From assembly GCF_001039355.2 (NCBI RefSeq), contig NW_019775791.1, forward strand, positions 418,233 to 482,232: a DNA stretch of 64,000 bases. Reading direction: 5' to 3'. The position numbers and the translations under genes were made by a program. Below the pieces are notes generated by a model. It ran no database searches, was not told where the DNA came from, and was given only the letters and a program-made list of their open reading frames with translations. Positions 31,187 through 42,685 of the stretch are shown here, one piece after another; the stretch's first letter is position 1; the number at the start of each line of letters is the position of its first letter. This DNA is from Lingula anatina. Lineage: Eukaryota > Brachiopoda > Lingulata > Lingulida > Lingulidae.

Positions 31187-34100
31187 GAAAGATTATGCAC
31201 ACACATATATATATATATAACATAAAAGCCATGCAGAACTTGGTTCATAAAAAGCCAAGGGACTTCTAGGTATCCAGGCAGTCTCAGAAAAATTATCTGC
31301 TTCTTAAAAACCTATAGCCTCATTTTAACTCTTCTGAAAATAAAATTATGGCACACAAAATGTTTGCTGAGAATATGTAAAACTGGAAGACAATTTTGTG
31401 CATAATCTTTCATTTCATTTCTTGCAATTCTAGCTTGGGTATTTACACAAATAACGTTTAGACAGCTGACTAACAGTGCAGGAAACTAAAGGAAAAAAGT
31501 GCAAACNCACGATGAATATAGGCTATTGTGAAGAGGTAATTAAGTGTCAAGTTATCTCTGAAGCTCAGGGTGACCTGCAGTCACTTGAAGTCAATTATTT
31601 TAGAGTTGACCTGCAGTCACTTGAAGTCAATTATTTTAGTGAGTTGACCTGCAGTCACTTGAAGTCAATTATTTAGACTTATGGCTAGGTTCTTGGCTAG
31701 GTTCAACCCAAAGCTGGAACACAATCTGATATTGAAGACCAATTATCCCAGCTTCAGTTGCCAAGATGTGACCTCATCCAAAGTCTATAATCATATGAAA
31801 CTGTGCTGGGTGCGGGTAACAACATCTGTATCTGTCACAACATGATATCTGCGACAACTTAACTATTATATAAAATCTTAAAAAACACAGGAAGAATTCA
31901 CAAAGACATTAGGGAGTTTGTACTAACAAATATGTGGCATCCATGTAAATGCACTGCTAACTCTGAGGGGTTGAACTCCAAAACCAAAGGTACATTGAGA
32001 AGGTAGAAGTCTTAGGATTTTGTCTTTATTCATATGTTATTGAATGCCCCCATATTTCAGTGCGCATTTAGTGAACCTTCCTATGCACACTAAGACTGGG
32101 TTCCCATGCCTAGATTGATCCATCTGGATCAGCCTAACTCCATGGGGAGACTCATTAAATTGCCATCAACTTACCTGGCTTAAATGTCTGTCACGCCTAT
32201 CGAAGCAGCTAGGGTAAAGATAATTACCCCCTAACAGCCTTACTAGGCGTGACAGACATTTAAGCTGGTTAAGTGATAGCAATTTGGTGAAACTCGCCAG
32301 GGAGATAGAACGATCCATATATCTGTGGAAATGGTCCCTAACGCCTGGGGCATTCAATAGTTCAGTACATGGGTCATATTCTCTGGCTACCCACCATGTT
32401 CTCTGATATACTGGCTGTCTATACCATACCCACCATACTGCCTGTCATCTACACTGACATGATTACCTCTACGGAGACAAACTCCTACCTGGACTGACTA
32501 TGGCGATTACTGCCACCAACAGAGTTTCAGGAAATGTCAGGCATAATTTCTTCATCTGACTACCAGTAGCAAACAATGCTTCTACCCATTTGGGATCATT
32601 ATATAGCATCTCCAACTGTATGCGGTGGACAATTCTGCCATTTACTGTAGTGAAGTGACAATTCTCTGCATCAAAACGTCTGTGCAGCATGATTGTCCTG
32701 GCCTCAAACCTTGCGGCTAGAATTAAAAAGAAAGCAGTGGAGATATCTCAAGCTGGTATACTTGCCTTGGAACAGAATGTTAACACTTGCCAAGACAGCG
32801 TTCTCCTCCCTGGTTAGCCCTAGGGCCTGCCAATGTCCTGCTTCTTTGAATAATGAATCAGCACGGATTATGTTGGTCACTTTGGACATTTCAGAGCAGT
32901 GATACGTTTTCCCATGTACGGATGTTACACACTGATGTTTGACATTGAAACGATAAACTGCACTTGCTGCAAACCCAGTTTCAAAGCGATTTGCTAGAAA
33001 TGAGAAGAAAAGGAATGATTTAGTTGAAGCTAAACTACACCTATATCACCCCAAATGCTGCCCCATGTCAATGTGTGGCCACAATGGTCCTAGGAATGAC
33101 GGCAGCAGGTCAACACAAAACAATATAAAACACACCATCACACATATATATATATATATATACATATAAAAGCCATGCAGAACTTGGTTCATAAAAAGCC
33201 AAGGGACTTCTAGGTATCCAGGCATTCTCAGAAAAATTATCCGCTTCTTAAAAACCTATAGCCTCATTTTAACTCTTCTGAAAATAATATTATAGCACAC
33301 AAAATGTTTGCTGAGAAGATGTAAAACCTGAAGACAATTTTGTGCATAATCTTTCATTTCATTTCTTGCAATTCTAGCTTGGGTATTTACACAAATAACA
33401 TTTAGACAGCTGACTAACAGTGCAGGAAACTAAAGGAAAAAAGTGCAAACTTTATCATAATTCCTAACTTATAGAATTACTGACTCTGAACAATGCAGAT
33501 ATTCTTAACAGTTTGGCAAGTCAATACAACCACTAGTTTACCTTTTATAAGAGCAGCCTGGTCATTGAGTGAAAGCTCCATAAATCCTGGAATGGCTTTG
33601 GCAAATCTGATCAGTTTCTTCACTCCATCTTCAAGCGTTTTGGTCCAGTTCTGTACCATAGACTTCCTGTCATCTATGTCTATCCCAGTCAGTTCATAGA
33701 ACATCCGGTACTCTTCTTTGGTGATGGGTTCCAGCTGCCCAAACATTTCTTGTTTTAGTTTATAATGTTCCTGGAGGACAAAAGCAAGAACAGGGTGTTG
33801 AAAGAGATGGATCTTTTAACCAGACACTAGGCCAACAAATGATTGTGATACTTATTTATATAAAAAGGTTTCTCAGCAAAAAACAAAAACCAAAAATCAG
33901 TCAAGTAAACAGATATTTTTGATACTTGTCTCATACTTTTTGTCAAATGTAAATTATTGAAATTAATATGTTCTATATATCAAAAAGATAAGTTTGCACG
34001 TTTTACCATGAATTCTTCTTGCTGCATTGCAATCTTTTTATAAGCATCAGGCCCGGTTGGTTCCAGCTCTGTATATGCCTTGGTTAAATACTCAATAAGC

Positions 34101-37100
34101 TGTGTGATCTCATGTTCTTTCTGGTCCCGAGCTTGCATATAGAGAGGATGGACGTCTGCAGGATTATCATCTTTGCCTTCCAGTTTCCTCACTTCTTCTA
34201 TGTCTCGTGTTCTCTTAGCGTGTGTATATCTACCTGTTTTTATAGCTAGAACAGACAGAAAACAGAGATAGAAAACATGCAGTATTGCTCATGTAAAATC
34301 AAAGATAAAAGCTTTCAGGTCAACAATACAAGAGAGAGAGAGAGAGAGGAAGGGAGAGTGGATACCATGACCTAGGTCATAGGATATATACTGTATATAT
34401 ATGTATGTATATAGTCCAGGTCAGCAGACAGTGACCTAGATCAGCAGACAGGTTACAGACAGCATGGGTTATCTAGAGTTTCAACAGCTATCTTCAGTTC
34501 AATAAAGCACCGCCATCCCGCCACTCCTCAGTTCAATCTAAACTAAGATGCTGATCTCAGAGTCAGCAGGCTGCACTTGTCAAACACTTTCCCTTAAAGC
34601 TCCCATTGTACAGTGTGCTAATGTCACCTCTGATATTGCTTTGATTGAAATGGGAGCTATTGACACTTTGTGATAACACCTCCAACTGTGTCAATGTCCT
34701 CAACATAAAGATGGACCACATGGATGATAGCCACTTTATCTCACTGCCTTGAAATACTGAAAAAATTAGTTGTTATAATTCTTTTCTTTAATCTTTACAG
34801 CTAGGTTTAATTCAGGGGTGGATTTAGGCCGTCTTCTGGGTCTTTGGAAAGACGTCCAGATTTTCAAGTTTACAATGACGGATATCTAATTTTTTCTAAT
34901 AAATAAAGATAATTCGGAAGCCTGTCAGAAAGGGGGCGTCTCGATAGTCCAAAGGTTCATTGGTCCGAAAAACGGTAACATTTTCATAGGTTTTTTAATC
35001 AAGGGTTCATTGGTCTGAAGGTTCTGTAGTGAACATTCGGACCAATGAACCTTCGGACTATTGAACCTTCGGACTATTGCTACGGCCCCGTCAGAAAATA
35101 TCTCTGGATCCACTCCAGTAATTGACCTAGTTCAATCAAGCTATCCATCTGGTCATTTTAAGAGCTAATTTTACTATAGCTGCTTTTAGCAGTTTTTAAC
35201 ACTTAAATATGTACTTTTGATGATGTTTGTGTCTGGTTACCTATAAGGTAAGGACCCTGATATATCTGTCAAATTAAAAGTCTGATCTATAACTTGAAAG
35301 GTTAGTACCTTAACTGAATGGTCTGTCCAAAAGATCTGATCAACCTGATAGGACAGTACCTTTGCTGAAAGGTCGATCTGTCCTAACATTTCTAGCAGTT
35401 TCATCATATAGCCCTATGTAATATCTGAGCACTTTATCTTTATATCTGAGCCAAATTTGAAAATAAATAAAAAGATGAAGTAAACATATATCCCAAATTA
35501 ACAACAGTCGAGTATAAATGAAAAACTTTTTGAATTTTTTAGTGTCTGAATGCAAGAATAATTTAAAGCCAAAACCCCTCCATCTCTTAACCCTGTAAAT
35601 AAATAGAGAAGTGGTATTGCACAATATCACACTGACTTCAAATAAAGCTGACTTCATCCTTCAAGCTTGGCAAGTCACGAGATGCTGTACTATATCAATA
35701 AAGACCTTTCAATACTAGCCATACCCAATTACCAAACCACAGAAAGCCTACAACAAAAGAATAATCAACAGAAAATTAAAAGAAAACAAAACAACTTGGA
35801 AAAGTTTATAATTTGATCTTAATGTGTAGGATACAAATTATTTTATCACACTGTTAGACTTCATATCAATTATTAGCCATTAGTTTTTAAACCAAAGCCT
35901 GCCTTTAGGTGACATATGGTGCAGAAATAGTAAATGAAGTGATAATAAAGATGCATGTAATGTCTCCCCACACATTGAAAATGCATGAGTAACAGACCAC
36001 ATCATCTAGCGATATTTATGAAGTGAATGTCCCCTACTATGTTACAAGTAACATTATCTAGCCTATGTTATTCAGTTAGTAAAACTGCTCAACTGACATC
36101 TTTCTTCTATCACTTTTCTCAATGCCAGTTAATTTCACATAAACACAGGGGGTCAAGTTTCCAAACTCCCAATGAAGTTCACACTAGCAGCATACAAAAG
36201 GAGCCTAGCTGTTTTGAATTCAAAATATTTGCTGGCTGATAGAACAAGTTCTACAAGATGTGGAAAATAAAGATAAACTGTACATGCAGACTATGGATAT
36301 ATCATAGTATATATTGTGGTAAGGATTGGCAGATATTATCACTTGTAAAACAGGTGACATGAACTCAGAACAGGTGACATGGTATAATTTAACCTTTGTC
36401 TACATTTTTCATTGAAACATATCTCAGGGGTGGATCCAGAGATATTTTCTGACAGGCTTCCAAATTATCGCTGTTGATTCATCCTCTATTTTGGACTGTC
36501 TTCTGACAGAAAAAAATTAGATGTCCATCTGTGTACAGTGGAAAAATTCTGACCATCTTCCAGAAGACCCAGAAGACATCTTCCAGCAGCCCCTTATATA
36601 AAAAGCTAAAATTCAATTTCAATCACCAAAAGTATAGAGCACTGCAGCAGTGTCTGTCATATGAGTTCAGCCACTCAAAGGACAAACTTACTTCCAGTTC
36701 AGTTACTCAGGCTATCAAACCATGTGGCCTTCTAGCCAAGTGACACTGACCTCTGATATCAACTTACCCTTCTTTGACATCCCTACGCTGACACACTTCT
36801 TATAACGACAGTGTGCACACGAGTTGCGTTTCCCAGGCTGTATTCTGCAGTTGCCATCGCCCACACACTGATAATCTTCCTTCCTCTGTAAGCTGCGGCG
36901 GAAGAAGCCCTGAAAGAGATAACAGCTCTAAAGTGCTCGTATACTTCCTCAATAGCAGGGTTCAATTTGAAATGAAAAAGTCTGAAAAAAGTTGTTATTA
37001 TGAAACAAATCTCAGATATATTTATAACATTTTAATTGTTGGTCATCATGAGTTCATTTTCTAGAATATTTTGAAAAAACGCACTTCTGGTAATCAAAGC

Positions 37101-39813
37101 ACTTGCTTCAGGCTTGTAAGCGTGACTGGTGATTTTACTGAGATTTCATAAGACACACTACAAAACTGCTAAAAATCTCTTTCTGGTTTATAATAATTCT
37201 ACTCCACAATTGATAACAGTAACACTGGGAGATAACAATAGCACTATTCTGTCAAAACACCAGAATTTAACCAAATTATCCATTTTCAAAACATTAAAAA
37301 GCTACCTTGGATAGAGTGTGTGTGCGTGCTTTAAAAACAGATTTTAGGTATTTACATTTACATTCTATATACATATTGGTAATATTCAATTAACATAAAA
37401 ACATTCATAATATGTTTTTTGGCCCAGAGAAAAAATACTTTCAACTCATTCCAAAAAAAAAATGTAGGTAACAAATTTAATTGGCAGTCCTTACCTTGCA
37501 TGCCTCACAAGTGTTGATTCCATAGTGTAAACCTGAAGCCTTCTCCCCACACACACGACATGGAGGGAGTAGAGGAGAGGGGGGTTTGTCTTCCTTTGTA
37601 ATACTGTCACTGCTACTGATGATGTTACTGCTGCTGATAGCACTACTGTTGTCTACCTCAGGACTTGTGACTACAGGAGAGGAATCCATTGGAAAAAGAC
37701 TGGAAGTGACACAGCTCTCTCCTAAAACAGATAGAAATATAAACATTGATTTTACTTTCAGCTATAATCTTCACTCCTCTCTGGGCACATTTCTCCCAGT
37801 GAAGAGCTGACATAGCTGGTAGTCTAGAGAAGTTAAACTGACCTGGCCCCTTGATAACCAGTCTTCTGTATTGACACACCTCACCTGCCTGTAATCCCAT
37901 ACACAGTATACACCTGACCACAGTGAATCTCACATGGCCTGCCATACATCATGATGTAAGCAGCTTAATACAGGGAATACTAACAAGGTACAATCAATAG
38001 AAGTAGTAGGCAATACCTTTATAAACACAGGTCAATCCATGGGAAAGAAAACATGGAGCCATCATTGATCAGGAGATGTGGAACTGTTGTTCTAGCTGGT
38101 CCATATGTGCAATACTATTATATACCTTTATTCAAAAAGGGGAATAAATGGCAAGGTAAAATCTCATTTTTCTTACTCCCCTCATGCAACAGAAGTATTC
38201 TCTAAGTCTTCAAGATAATGGATTAATCTATATAGCCAAGTATTCTGCTAGTACTGCATCCACACCTTTTATTCATAAACAACACTCTTATCTGTCAACC
38301 TTAGCAAGGAATCGTGACAAATTTCCCTCAAAGCACTCTCCAAATCTCTGACAGCCAAGTCCACTAATATATCTATGTGGTAACACTTATTATTATTTCT
38401 GTAGTATATCATGCACTCCTACAAGTACACAAATAACCCATGTAGAGGAATTCTATTGGTTGATATGGAGATTACTCCTACATCATTTCTACCCCCACTT
38501 ACATCATATCATTTGATTGGGAGGCACCAGCACAACCGCAATGATACTGTGAAAGGGTGTAGAGACCATCAACAAATAACTTACTCCTACATAACAGTTC
38601 TACATGGCATCTAAACCTACATACAACCATCCACACACTATGATAGGATGTATGACCATCACTAGTAACTTCACTTTCCTTTCCATAAAAATACATGTAC
38701 ACGCCGCTGGTCAACATAGAACAAATCCACTCTGTAAGTAGGGACTCTCGCTAAGTGCAATCAGCTTAACTGAATGACACAACTTGTTTCCAACATTATT
38801 GTCTAATCACCAGTTTTTCTGTATTCTACTTAATGCCAGGAGGAGGTGTGTGTCATTTAGTTAAGCTGATTGCAGTCAACAAGAGTCCATGCGAAGTTGG
38901 GTTGATCCATGTGGATCAATGCTGTTTGTGGGAATGGGGCCTTAGGTTAAGGCAACTATTTTATCTTGTGAGCTCTTTAAAAAATTGCAAAAACTTTTGT
39001 GTATATAACAAGCAAGAGTATTATTTTTAAAGTCCTTTTTCTATATTTTTCCACTTTAGCGTCATTTTGTACCTTAACTGACTGTACACCCCTGTAACAA
39101 AACTTGCAGGTAACTACACACATCTTGCACCCAACTGTCTGAAGGACTTTGAAGGAATTTGCAAGAAAAAAAAATTGCAACAAATTTACAAGAGCACCTA
39201 AAGCAAGAAAGTATTCAAATTTGCAGCAGACATCATTTGCATGGTAACATTCCCTCTTGTATGAGGCCAGATATATATATATATATTGATGGGGGGGGGG
39301 GGGGGTCTTTCTCAACTCTTCTCAAATTGATCATGAGTTTAACTTACAAGCATACATCAAAGATAGGAAAAAGCTGATCTAGCAACCACCCCAACTTTAT
39401 GAGAAAAAGTGTAAAATAATTAATTTTTAATCGATATTTTAAAATATCTAAATACATGTGTGTCTATATTTTGCAAGACAAGCCTTTACAAAACTCTTGG
39501 AAAATCTGTCCAGTTCTCTTAAACTTACATGTGCATACATGTTATCAAACCCAATCAGACAAAACCCATGGCAAACGGACCTCCCGGTCCCACTGAAAAC
39601 ATCCTAGCCTGCCTGACTGTGTTAAAAAATGCAAGTCATCTCCTCACTGCAGAGATTACTTCAACCATAACACATGACATCACCCCAAACCCTGTGTGTT
39701 CAATGCTTACCAAAGACATCATGTGCACACTCTATAAGATCTCCTAAATCATCCCAAGGTATAGGATGCTCCATGTTAATACATGCCATGTCCTCCTCTG
39801 AGACAGTTTTCAT
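28681..39813 (-). CDS. NR1-type nuclear receptor with alternative ligand-domain exons
   Basis: Coding exons on the minus strand: 39813-39711, 37721-37495, 36909-36768, 34245-34007, 33770-33542, then one of the alternative exons (X 32993-32766 or Y 32716-32489; further copies at 30993-30766 and 30716-30489), then 28919-28681. With one alternative exon the protein has about 468 residues. The DNA-binding domain has [22 protein letters not shown], then [15 protein letters not shown] and [14 protein letters not shown], giving a P-box CEACKG rather than the common CEGCKG. The ligand-binding domain has a helix 3-4 signature ([23 protein letters not shown]) and ends with an AF-2 helix PPLLLEII. The DNA-binding domain splits at the phase-0 position shared with E78. 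The [20 protein letters not shown] segment recalls VDR/EcR/LXR-type NR1 receptors; the exact subgroup is undecided, and a lophotrochozoan-specific NR1 group is possible. Confidence 0.85.
29946..30190 (+). mobile_element. PIF/Harbinger-like MITE, copy 3 (TSD TAA)
   Basis: Termini GACTGGGTTCCCATGCC and (inverted) GGGACCATTTCCACAG are flanked by TAA at 29943-29945 and 30191-30193. It lies in the receptor intron and is duplicated with copy A. Confidence 0.8.
30227..30440 (+). repeat. 72-bp minisatellite, 3 copies (1 in copy B)
   Basis: The unit starting GGGTCATATTCTCTGGCTAC occurs three times here and once at the equivalent place in copy B (about 32370-32440). This length difference distinguishes the two copies. 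Confidence 0.9.
30489..30716 (-). other. Alternative receptor exon Y, copy A
   Basis: A 228-bp exon, phase 1 in and out, flanked by TTCTAG and GTAGGA. It encodes [15 protein letters not shown]... to ...[11 protein letters not shown], spanning ligand-domain helix 5 through helix 8. It differs from copy B at a handful of bases, mostly silent; one changes MKKLRLTF to MKKLCLTF. Confidence 0.8.
30766..30993 (-). other. Alternative receptor exon X, copy A
   Basis: A 228-bp exon, phase 1 in and out, with acceptor TTTTTAG and a GC donor (AAG/GCAAGT). It encodes [16 protein letters not shown]... to ...[12 protein letters not shown]. Differences from copy B appear silent. Confidence 0.78.
31140..31182 (+). 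repeat. (TA)n microsatellite
   Basis: About 20 TA units, with a shorter homologous tract at about 33144-33162 in copy B. Confidence 0.95.
32094..32338 (+). mobile_element. PIF/Harbinger-like MITE, copy 4 (TSD TAA)
   Basis: Equivalent of the element at 29946-30190 within copy B, flanked by TAA at 32091-32093 and 32339-32341. Confidence 0.8.
32489..32716 (-). other. Alternative receptor exon Y, copy B
   Basis: The exon is 228 bp, phase 1 to phase 1. Its acceptor (TTTTTAATTCTAG) is only 49 bp from the donor of exon X. The encoded segment [17 protein letters not shown] has the beta-turn pattern of NR1 ligand domains, and its end IVSP joins the last exon as SPDR, a common NR1 motif. Confidence 0.85.
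32766..32993 (-). other. Alternative receptor exon X, copy B
   Basis: The exon is 228 bp, phase 1 to phase 1, and encodes 76 residues with [18 protein letters not shown] as the beta-turn equivalent and [16 protein letters not shown] as helix 8. Aligned by eye with exon Y, about 18 of 76 residues match, so the two are paralogous exons. Its donor is GC (AAG/GCAAGT). Confidence 0.82.
34813..35118 (+). mobile_element. hAT-like MITE with a nested insertion
   Basis: The element runs from CAGGGGTGGATTTAGG to CTCTGGATCCACTCCAG, forming inverted ends. Its interior matches the copies at 36425, 41047 and 42531 once the insertion at 34932-35089 is removed. Confidence 0.7.
34932..35089 (+). mobile_element. 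Nested palindromic MITE with 8-bp TSD GTCAGAAA
   Basis: GTCAGAAA occurs at 34924-34931 and 35090-35097, exactly flanking a 158-bp near-palindrome with ends GGGGGCGTCTCGATAGTCC and (inverted) GGGGCCGTAGCAATAGTCC. Both arms repeat AAGGTTCATTGGTCCGAA. The 8-bp duplication is typical of hAT transposition. Confidence 0.85.
36425..36590 (-). mobile_element. hAT-like MITE copy
   Basis: The copy begins CAGGGGTGGATCCAGAGATA and continues TTTTCTGACAG..., the reverse orientation of the copy at 34813. It lies in the intron between the second DNA-binding exon and the hinge exon. The far end is diffuse. Confidence 0.65.
36768..37721 (-). other. DNA-binding domain exons of the NR1-type receptor
   Basis: Exon 37721-37495 holds a Ser-rich A/B region and the first zinc finger up to CEACK. 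Exon 36909-36768 starts GFFRRS and holds the second finger (CVGDGNC, CAHC, YKKC). The split between fingers is a conserved phase-0 intron position, also present in the E78 gene of this window. Confidence 0.9.
38731..38941 (+). mobile_element. PIF/Harbinger-like MITE, copy 5 (left end unclear)
   Basis: The right end GGGAATGGGGCC is followed by TTA (38942-38944). Interior arms share TGCAATCAGCTTAACT and its complement AGTTAAGCTGATTGCA, but the left terminus has decayed. Confidence 0.55.
39711..39813 (-). other. First coding exon of the NR1-type receptor
   Basis: The exon opens with an ATG at 39813 and encodes [20 protein letters not shown] followed by an acidic stretch, ending in phase 1 at a GTAAGC donor. 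The phase joins perfectly to the exon at 37721. It could be one of several alternative 5' exons. Confidence 0.7.
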
Positions 39814-41046
39814 GATTGCCTGGCTGGGTTGTCACACCCAGTTCACACCCACAACACTGGGCTTGAGAGTCTCTGAGCCCAGCTCTTATTTAAATGACCC
39901 TCTCCATAGTGAGGGTGCACACGGTGAACATCACACTTAGAGAATTAAAATGGTTCACAATATCCATATCTTTCTGTATCTACTGTAGCTCAGTGCAATA
40001 ACAGCATAATGCTCTACTGATCACTGCATGAAGCTCAAAGTAAAAAGAAAAACACAGTACTAATGAAGTACTCTTTAAAAAAACACCATTACTTTTTTAT
40101 TTCTTGCTCCTCTAAAGCCCCATTATAAAAGCCTTGAGAAACTGACGGAATCTGACGTCACCTATCGATAACCATTCAGACTGAAGAACCAGTGTAAAAC
40201 GTTGGCATAATAGTTCCATACAAATAAGTACCCAAGTACTAAGCAAACACCATGTTCTACCCTTACTTGCTATGGAGATGACAACAAACATTGCTACACT
40301 GCATTATATACTGTGTCACACAATTACCACATTTCTACACACTAACACATCTATAACCCCATTGTACAATCCTCCTACAACTTCTATATAAAACATTTCA
40401 AGACATTCTTTACAAGGCTTGGAGAAAGGTATGAACACAGGGTATGGCCCATATGAAGAGGCTTGCTCAAGAGAGTAACAGTAAAGAATTAGCAGAGAGG
40501 ATTATACACCTGGGCACTTATGTTGCAGGGGGCATGGTGACCTGATTAAGTCACATGATGTGGTACATGTGATCAGTGAGTGACTGGGGCAGATCACAGT
40601 ACAGATGTACTCTAAGTCAACACCAGCTGATGATGAGAACTTAGTGGGATGATAACACATGGTAAAATAGGTCATCTTCACTGGACAACAGTGGTTTGAT
40701 AACTTAATAGACTGATGCAGAAAAAGCTTTTAATAATCTTAGGTTTATGTCATAGACTGATCAGTAATTACTGGTATGTCCATTCAAGTTTCCCCTCTAC
40801 CTCTTACTGTACTTTATGATATTTCAGCAGCATATGTGACAAGTTTTAAGTTTATTTCATACTTCAGGCCTACAGACCCAGAATACATAGTTCAAAACAT
40901 TATTTTATGGGATGAAAATACAATAAGTAACAAACGTTCTAAATATAAATATGAAAATAAAGTCTAGATATAAATGTACATGAAGTCCACATATTATAAT
41001 TTTATCTTCTGATTTTGTTACAATGATATAAGTAACCTGCCAATCT

Positions 41047-41230
41047 CAGGAGCAGATCCAGAGATATTTTCTGACAGTCTTCCCAATTATCTTTGTTGAT
41101 CTATCCTATTCCTCCATTTTTGATCGTCTTCTGACAGAAAAAAAATTAGATACCCATCTATGTACAGTACAGTAACCTTTAAAATCAGACTGTCTTCTGG
41201 AAGACCAAGAAGACGGTCTCAATCCGCCAC
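41047..41230 (-). mobile_element. hAT-like MITE copy
   Basis: The copy matches the element at 36425 throughout (GATATTTTCTGACAG..., TCTTCTGACAGAAAAA..., TCTTCTGGAAGACC), with a mutated terminus CAGGAGCAGATCCAGAG. Confidence 0.65.
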
Positions 41231-42530
41231 AGAATCTTTTTATAAAGTCACTGTTTTGCAAAGATGTATGTTTGGTATGTACTGTTTGGTTAAGCCTTTG
41301 TATTAAGTATGCTCTTGTAGGACATGAATCTCTTTTTTGACATAACTACAGTATATCCTTTTGAAAAACAGGCAATGCACACAGATCTATTTTCTGCCTC
41401 TGTGCCGTTATAGCGTCCCTTTTCTATTTGTAAATCATGATTCGATACTATACATTTATACAGACATCTTCTGTGCTCTGCCACAGTAACAAAGCAAAGA
41501 TATTCCTAAGGCCACACTTATTTAATTTTATGGATGACATCCNTTTTAAACATTTCTGTGAAGTGTTCAAAATGTTTTAATATTCTGAGAATACAAATAA
41601 AGACACACTGTTTGATTGATATTTGTTTTATTGATTGCTATACCAAATGAATGCATGAAATAACCTTAAATAGATTTGGTAATATGAAGTATATCAATTC
41701 ATGACTTTTTTTACATTTCTACGAAGTATTCACAATGCTTTAATATTTTGAGAGCATGGATAAAGACATATTGTTAGTTTGATACGTGTTTCTGTGGTTA
41801 AATTTGTGTTTCCAGCTGTGTACTGACAGCATTCTTTTACTTAAGCAGTTTTTTTTTTTTTGGACTGTTTTTTTTTTTTTCGCCCTCTCGCACCGATTTT
41901 GGGGTACCCAGAGGATGTCATCCATAGAAATAAAAAAGTGTGGCCTAATGTACTTAGTATTTTCAGATTGTGCTTGCTGTTCATGTGCAATCTCAACAGA
42001 CACATTCATGGCCAGAGCTTCAAAGGGACAAGCAACAAACTTGGTGAGAAATACATAACAAATCAATGTTTTATCAGATTTAAGAGTGTTCTATGGTGAT
42101 AAGGCTGATGCGTCTTGTAAATTAATTTTTTTAAGGTAATAACTGATACCTCAACATTAACCAGGCAATCAATCTCAATTTTATCAAGTTCTCCACCAAT
42201 CTCAGTTTTATCAAGTTCTCCACCAATCTCAGTTTTATCAAGTTCTCCACCAATCTTAGTGCCTGATGTAAAGTTCATGTGGAACATTCATACAGTAAAA
42301 CAAAAACACAGTTTGTACACAATAAATTGGCTGAAAACAAACCAACTGCAGTCATATCCATGGCATTATATTTTGCATTCATTTTTCACTTCTGTTCTTC
42401 CTTCACAATGGTTACAAATGAACATAAGCAATGGTACACACAGGAAAGAATATACCTTTTTAGGCCATTCTGGCATGTCTAAGTTTGTTGTCAATAATCT
42501 ACATGGCATTACTTAGAGACTAAATAAACA

Positions 42531-42685
42531 TAGGGGTGGACAGAAGCAGTCTGTTGGGTCTTCTGGAAGACAGTCAGAATTTTTAAGTTTACATTGACAG
42601 GCACCTAATTTTTCTGTTGAAAGAAGGTCAAAATGGATAATTTGGAAATCAAGACTGTCAGAAAATATCTCCAGATCCTCACCAC
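42531..42685 (+). mobile_element. hAT-like MITE copy
   Basis: The copy begins TAGGGGTGGACAGAAG and ends GTCAGAAAATATCTCCAGATCC, in the same orientation as the copy at 34813 and lacking its nested insertion. Confidence 0.65.

Larger units (their letters stand above)
29353..31506. repeat. Copy A of a ~2-kb direct duplication
   Basis: This copy matches 31569-33450 with a low percentage of substitutions plus length differences in minisatellites and TA runs. It contains one exon X, one exon Y and a Harbinger-like MITE. It ends at GTGCAAAC immediately before the single N at 31507, the same bases at which homology with copy B ends (33450). Confidence 0.9.
31569..33450. repeat. Copy B of the ~2-kb direct duplication
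   Basis: This copy begins inside the 38-bp tandem repeat (GACCTGCAGTCACTTGAAGT...) and continues directly into unique sequence that holds the helix 3 exon, so it is the copy properly joined to the upstream exons. Confidence 0.9.
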
